Shown here one piece after another: positions 62,519-64,000 of a stretch of DNA of 64,000 nucleotides. Numbering within the stretch: position 1 is the stretch's first letter; every line of letters starts with the position of its first letter. The DNA comes from Pseudomonadales bacterium. Lineage in GTDB: Bacteria > Pseudomonadota > Gammaproteobacteria > Pseudomonadales > Halieaceae. Made by a program: the position numbers and the translations under genes. Where the stretch lies: contig JACKNV010000003.1 of the NCBI GenBank assembly GCA_024234735.1, positions 248,001-312,000 of the forward strand, written 5' to 3'. The notes beneath the pieces were generated by a model. That model had not been told where the DNA came from and ran no database searches. It saw only the letters and a program-made list of their open reading frames with translations.

Positions 62519-63107
62519 TCAAGCGGCCATCAGTCGCCAGCATGCAGCATTGCCATGTGTGATAACCGCACCATGGACATCATCCAGGACAGTGATGGAA
62601 TCTCGAATATTGCTGGGAAGAGAAGATGTCCAGGACTGTGTAAACGGTACTGGCGACAGCACGTCGACAACATCTCCCGGGTTGAACCCCTCGCAGTCAA
62701 CCAGGTCGTGTAGTTCTTTCCCCAGAGCCTGAATTGCGCTGTCTACATCCGTCACACAAACCTCGCGCACCGCAGAACCATCACCAACACCTGAATTACC
62801 CACATCAGCATTCAGGTCTCCTTGTATCCGTTGCAGTATCGGCAGCGAGTTCCGACAATTTGTCTTCAACGGAATATGTAACGCGTTGGAAGCTGAAAGA
62901 TAGTCATAGGCATCTGGCACGCCGAGGAGCCACAGAGACCTGATTGATTGTTCACGTCGTGAAAAAAGCACCATTGTCCTTCGCTTATTCCGCCTGACAG
63001 GAATCTATCCAACATGTCCAGCGCATCCATGTTCAAAATGTCCTGACCTTCATCGACAATCAACGCATCAAATTTATCAATACCGGCTCTTCTGCGTAAA
63101 CCGCCTC
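62519..63107 (-). pseudogene. superfamily 1 helicase-like gene fragment cut by IS21-type element
   Basis: The minus strand reads FDALIVDEGQDILNMDALDML, with DEGQD as Walker B of UvrD-like ATPases, then GQWCFFHDVNNQSGL. A single frameshift near 62940 leads into AYDYLSASNALHIPLKTNCRNSLPILQRIQGDL. The N-terminal part with Walker A is missing because the reading frame runs into the end of the IS element at 63107/63108. The intact gene would be a helicase or NERD-type nuclease-associated ATPase. Confidence 0.7.
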
Positions 63108-63162
63108 TGCCACCCATTCCACGTGAAGCCTGCCACCCAAACCGGAGCAAAGCTGCCACCCA
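63108..63162. repeat. IS21-type multiple terminal repeats
   Basis: TGCCACCCA occurs three times, starting at 63108, 63131 and 63154, exactly 23 bp apart. Multiple repeated transposase-binding sites at each end are characteristic of IS21-family elements. The outermost copy marks the probable element boundary. Confidence 0.8.
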
Positions 63163-63192
63163 TCGGAGCGTAGCGACGCGGGGTTTGCATTG

Positions 63193-63948
63193 TTACTCGG
63201 AATCGGTGGTGCTCGTCAACTTTGTCTGGCGTTTTCGCATAGACTCTCCTCTGAGATTGATCTTGTACGCGTTGTGAACCAGCCGATCCAGGATGGCGTC
63301 AGCCAGGGTCGGGTCGCCGATAACAGCGTGCCATTCCTCGATGGGCAGCTGGCTGGTGGCGATAGTGGCGCGGATCCCGTGCCGGTCTTCCAGCACCTCC
63401 AGCAGGTCTCGCCGGTTTTCGGCGTTCAGTTTCATCAGGCCCCAGTCATCCAGCAGCAGGACATCCACTTTGGCGAGGTTGGCCAGCAGCTTGGCATAGC
63501 GGCCGTCGCCCTTGGCGATCATCAGCTCCCGAAGCAGTCGGGTTAAACGGATATAGTGGGCCGTATACCCTTCACGGCAGGCCTTGTGGGCCAATGCGCA
63601 GGCCAACCAGGTCTTGCCGACACCGGTGGGCCCGGTGATGAGTATATTGAGATGCTCTTTTGCCCACCGACAGGACGCCAGAGACTGGATCAGCCCCTTG
63701 TCCAGACCTCTGGGGTAGCGGTAGTCGATGTCTTCCAGGGCGGCAGTGTGCCGGAGCCGGGCTCGGCGCAAGCGGCTGGTCAAACGCCGGTTCTCGCGTT
63801 CCGTGGTTTCCCGGTCCACCAGCAGGCCGAGGCGCTCCTCGAAGGCCAGTTCATCAATGTCCGGCATGGCCATCTGGTCGGTCAATGCCGCCACCATGCC
63901 GGTGAGTTTGAGTGCCTGGAGTTTATCCAGGGTCGGGTGCTTTAACAT
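63193..63948 (-). CDS. istB: IS21-family helper ATPase IstB
   Basis: A 251-residue AAA+ ATPase. Walker A is GPTGVGKT at about 106-113, Walker B VLLLDDWG at about 168, and sensor region IRATIATSQLPIEEWH follows. The N-terminal helical segment (KLTGMVAALTDQM) is the IstB_IS21 domain. IstB works with the IstA transposase in target selection. ATG 63948 has AGGAG upstream and lies 12 nt after the istA stop. The gene is full length and shows no damage. Confidence 0.95.
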   Translation of the reverse strand: MLKHPTLDKLQALKLTGMVAALTDQMAMPDIDELAFEERLGLLVDRETTERENRRLTSRLRRARLRHTAALEDIDYRYPRGLDKGLIQSLASCRWAKEHLNILITGPTGVGKTWLACALAHKACREGYTAHYIRLTRLLRELMIAKGDGRYAKLLANLAKVDVLLLDDWGLMKLNAENRRDLLEVLEDRHGIRATIATSQLPIEEWHAVIGDPTLADAILDRLVHNAYKINLRGESMRKRQTKLTSTTDSE

Positions 63949-63960
63949 GGTGTTCTCCTG

Positions 63961-64000
63961 TCAATGGTAGTACGTGGGGCCGCGGATATTGTCGTGGGTA
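63961..64000 (-). CDS. istA: C-terminal end of IS21-family transposase IstA (partial)
   Basis: Reading inward from the window edge, the minus strand gives THDNIRGPTYYH and then TGA at 63963-63961. The HxNIRG...YYH ending is typical of IstA proteins. The stop is 12 nt before the istB start, with AGGAG between, matching the usual istAB arrangement. The rest of the gene lies outside the window. Confidence 0.75.
   Translation of the reverse strand, partial: THDNIRGPTYYH

Larger units (their letters stand above)
63108..64000 (-). mobile_element. IS21-family insertion sequence (one end; continues beyond window)
   Basis: The element's end lies at about 63108, where the helicase-like frame is broken. 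It contains a complete istB and the last codons of istA on the minus strand, in the normal istA-istB order. The end shows three evenly spaced terminal repeats (63108-63162). The frame of IstB is intact, so the element may still be active if istA is whole beyond the window. Confidence 0.85.

Overview
The window looks like chromosomal DNA of a high-GC, Gram-negative, aerobic gammaproteobacterium, possibly a marine Halieaceae/Cellvibrionales-type organism. This is an inference from gene content: outer-membrane and periplasmic functions (TonB receptor, RND pump, SPOR domain), lipid, terpenoid or xenobiotic oxidation genes (P450, Baeyer-Villiger monooxygenase, acyl-CoA ligase, DUF1254), and many AraC, IclR, LuxR and Lrp regulators. 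I see no rRNA, tRNA or CRISPR array.

Layout. 0-2.7 kb: end of a molybdenum hydroxylase operon (large subunit plus a MoaD-like sulfur carrier). 2.8-11.3 kb: two MscS-type channels sharing an unusual periplasmic module, around a minus-strand block (Ntn hydrolase; secreted amidohydrolase translationally coupled to a ChaA-type antiporter). 11.4-18.7 kb: PAP2 phosphatase, glycogen phosphorylase, a large lytic transglycosylase with a SPOR domain, a methyltransferase and a GFA-type protein. 18.7-21.5 kb: an arsenic operon, arsR-GAPDH-arsJ, with a perfect palindrome over its promoter; it predicts arsenate detoxification through 1-arseno-3-phosphoglycerate export. 21.5-30.4 kb: mixed housekeeping and redox genes, ending with an Anbu proteasome-like peptidase. 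30.6-47.2 kb: accessory metabolism and efflux: a divergent AraC regulator/TauD dioxygenase pair, an RND efflux pair with an IclR regulator, aquaporin, P450, DUF1254 protein, a second AraC regulator, a hydratase-type enzyme, a predicted metal-dependent hydrolase and an acyl-CoA ligase. 47.5-53 kb: RsgA GTPase, a divergent Lrp/PhyH pair, a LuxR regulator facing a truncated TonB receptor, DUF2237 and a lipoprotein. 53-64 kb: a scrambled region, AT-richer in part, with gene fragments, partial duplications, a dispersed non-coding repeat, a dead PIN toxin-antitoxin pair, an IS6-type transposase remnant, a helicase-like gene cut by an IS21-family element, and a few intact genes between them.

The most notable observations are: (i) a ~290-bp non-coding repeat present twice in direct orientation (57,987 and 60,698); (ii) a decayed second copy of the araC/tauD intergenic region and tauD 3' end at 43.55-43.92 kb, upstream of a hydratase operon, which may have carried a regulatory region with it; (iii) a periplasmic module present once in one MscS protein and twice in tandem in the other; (iv) the arsR operator/promoter; and (v) a phosphodiesterase-like protein in an AT-richer island lacking the expected first metal-binding Asp. 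All gene calls come from reading translations for motifs; no database search was run.
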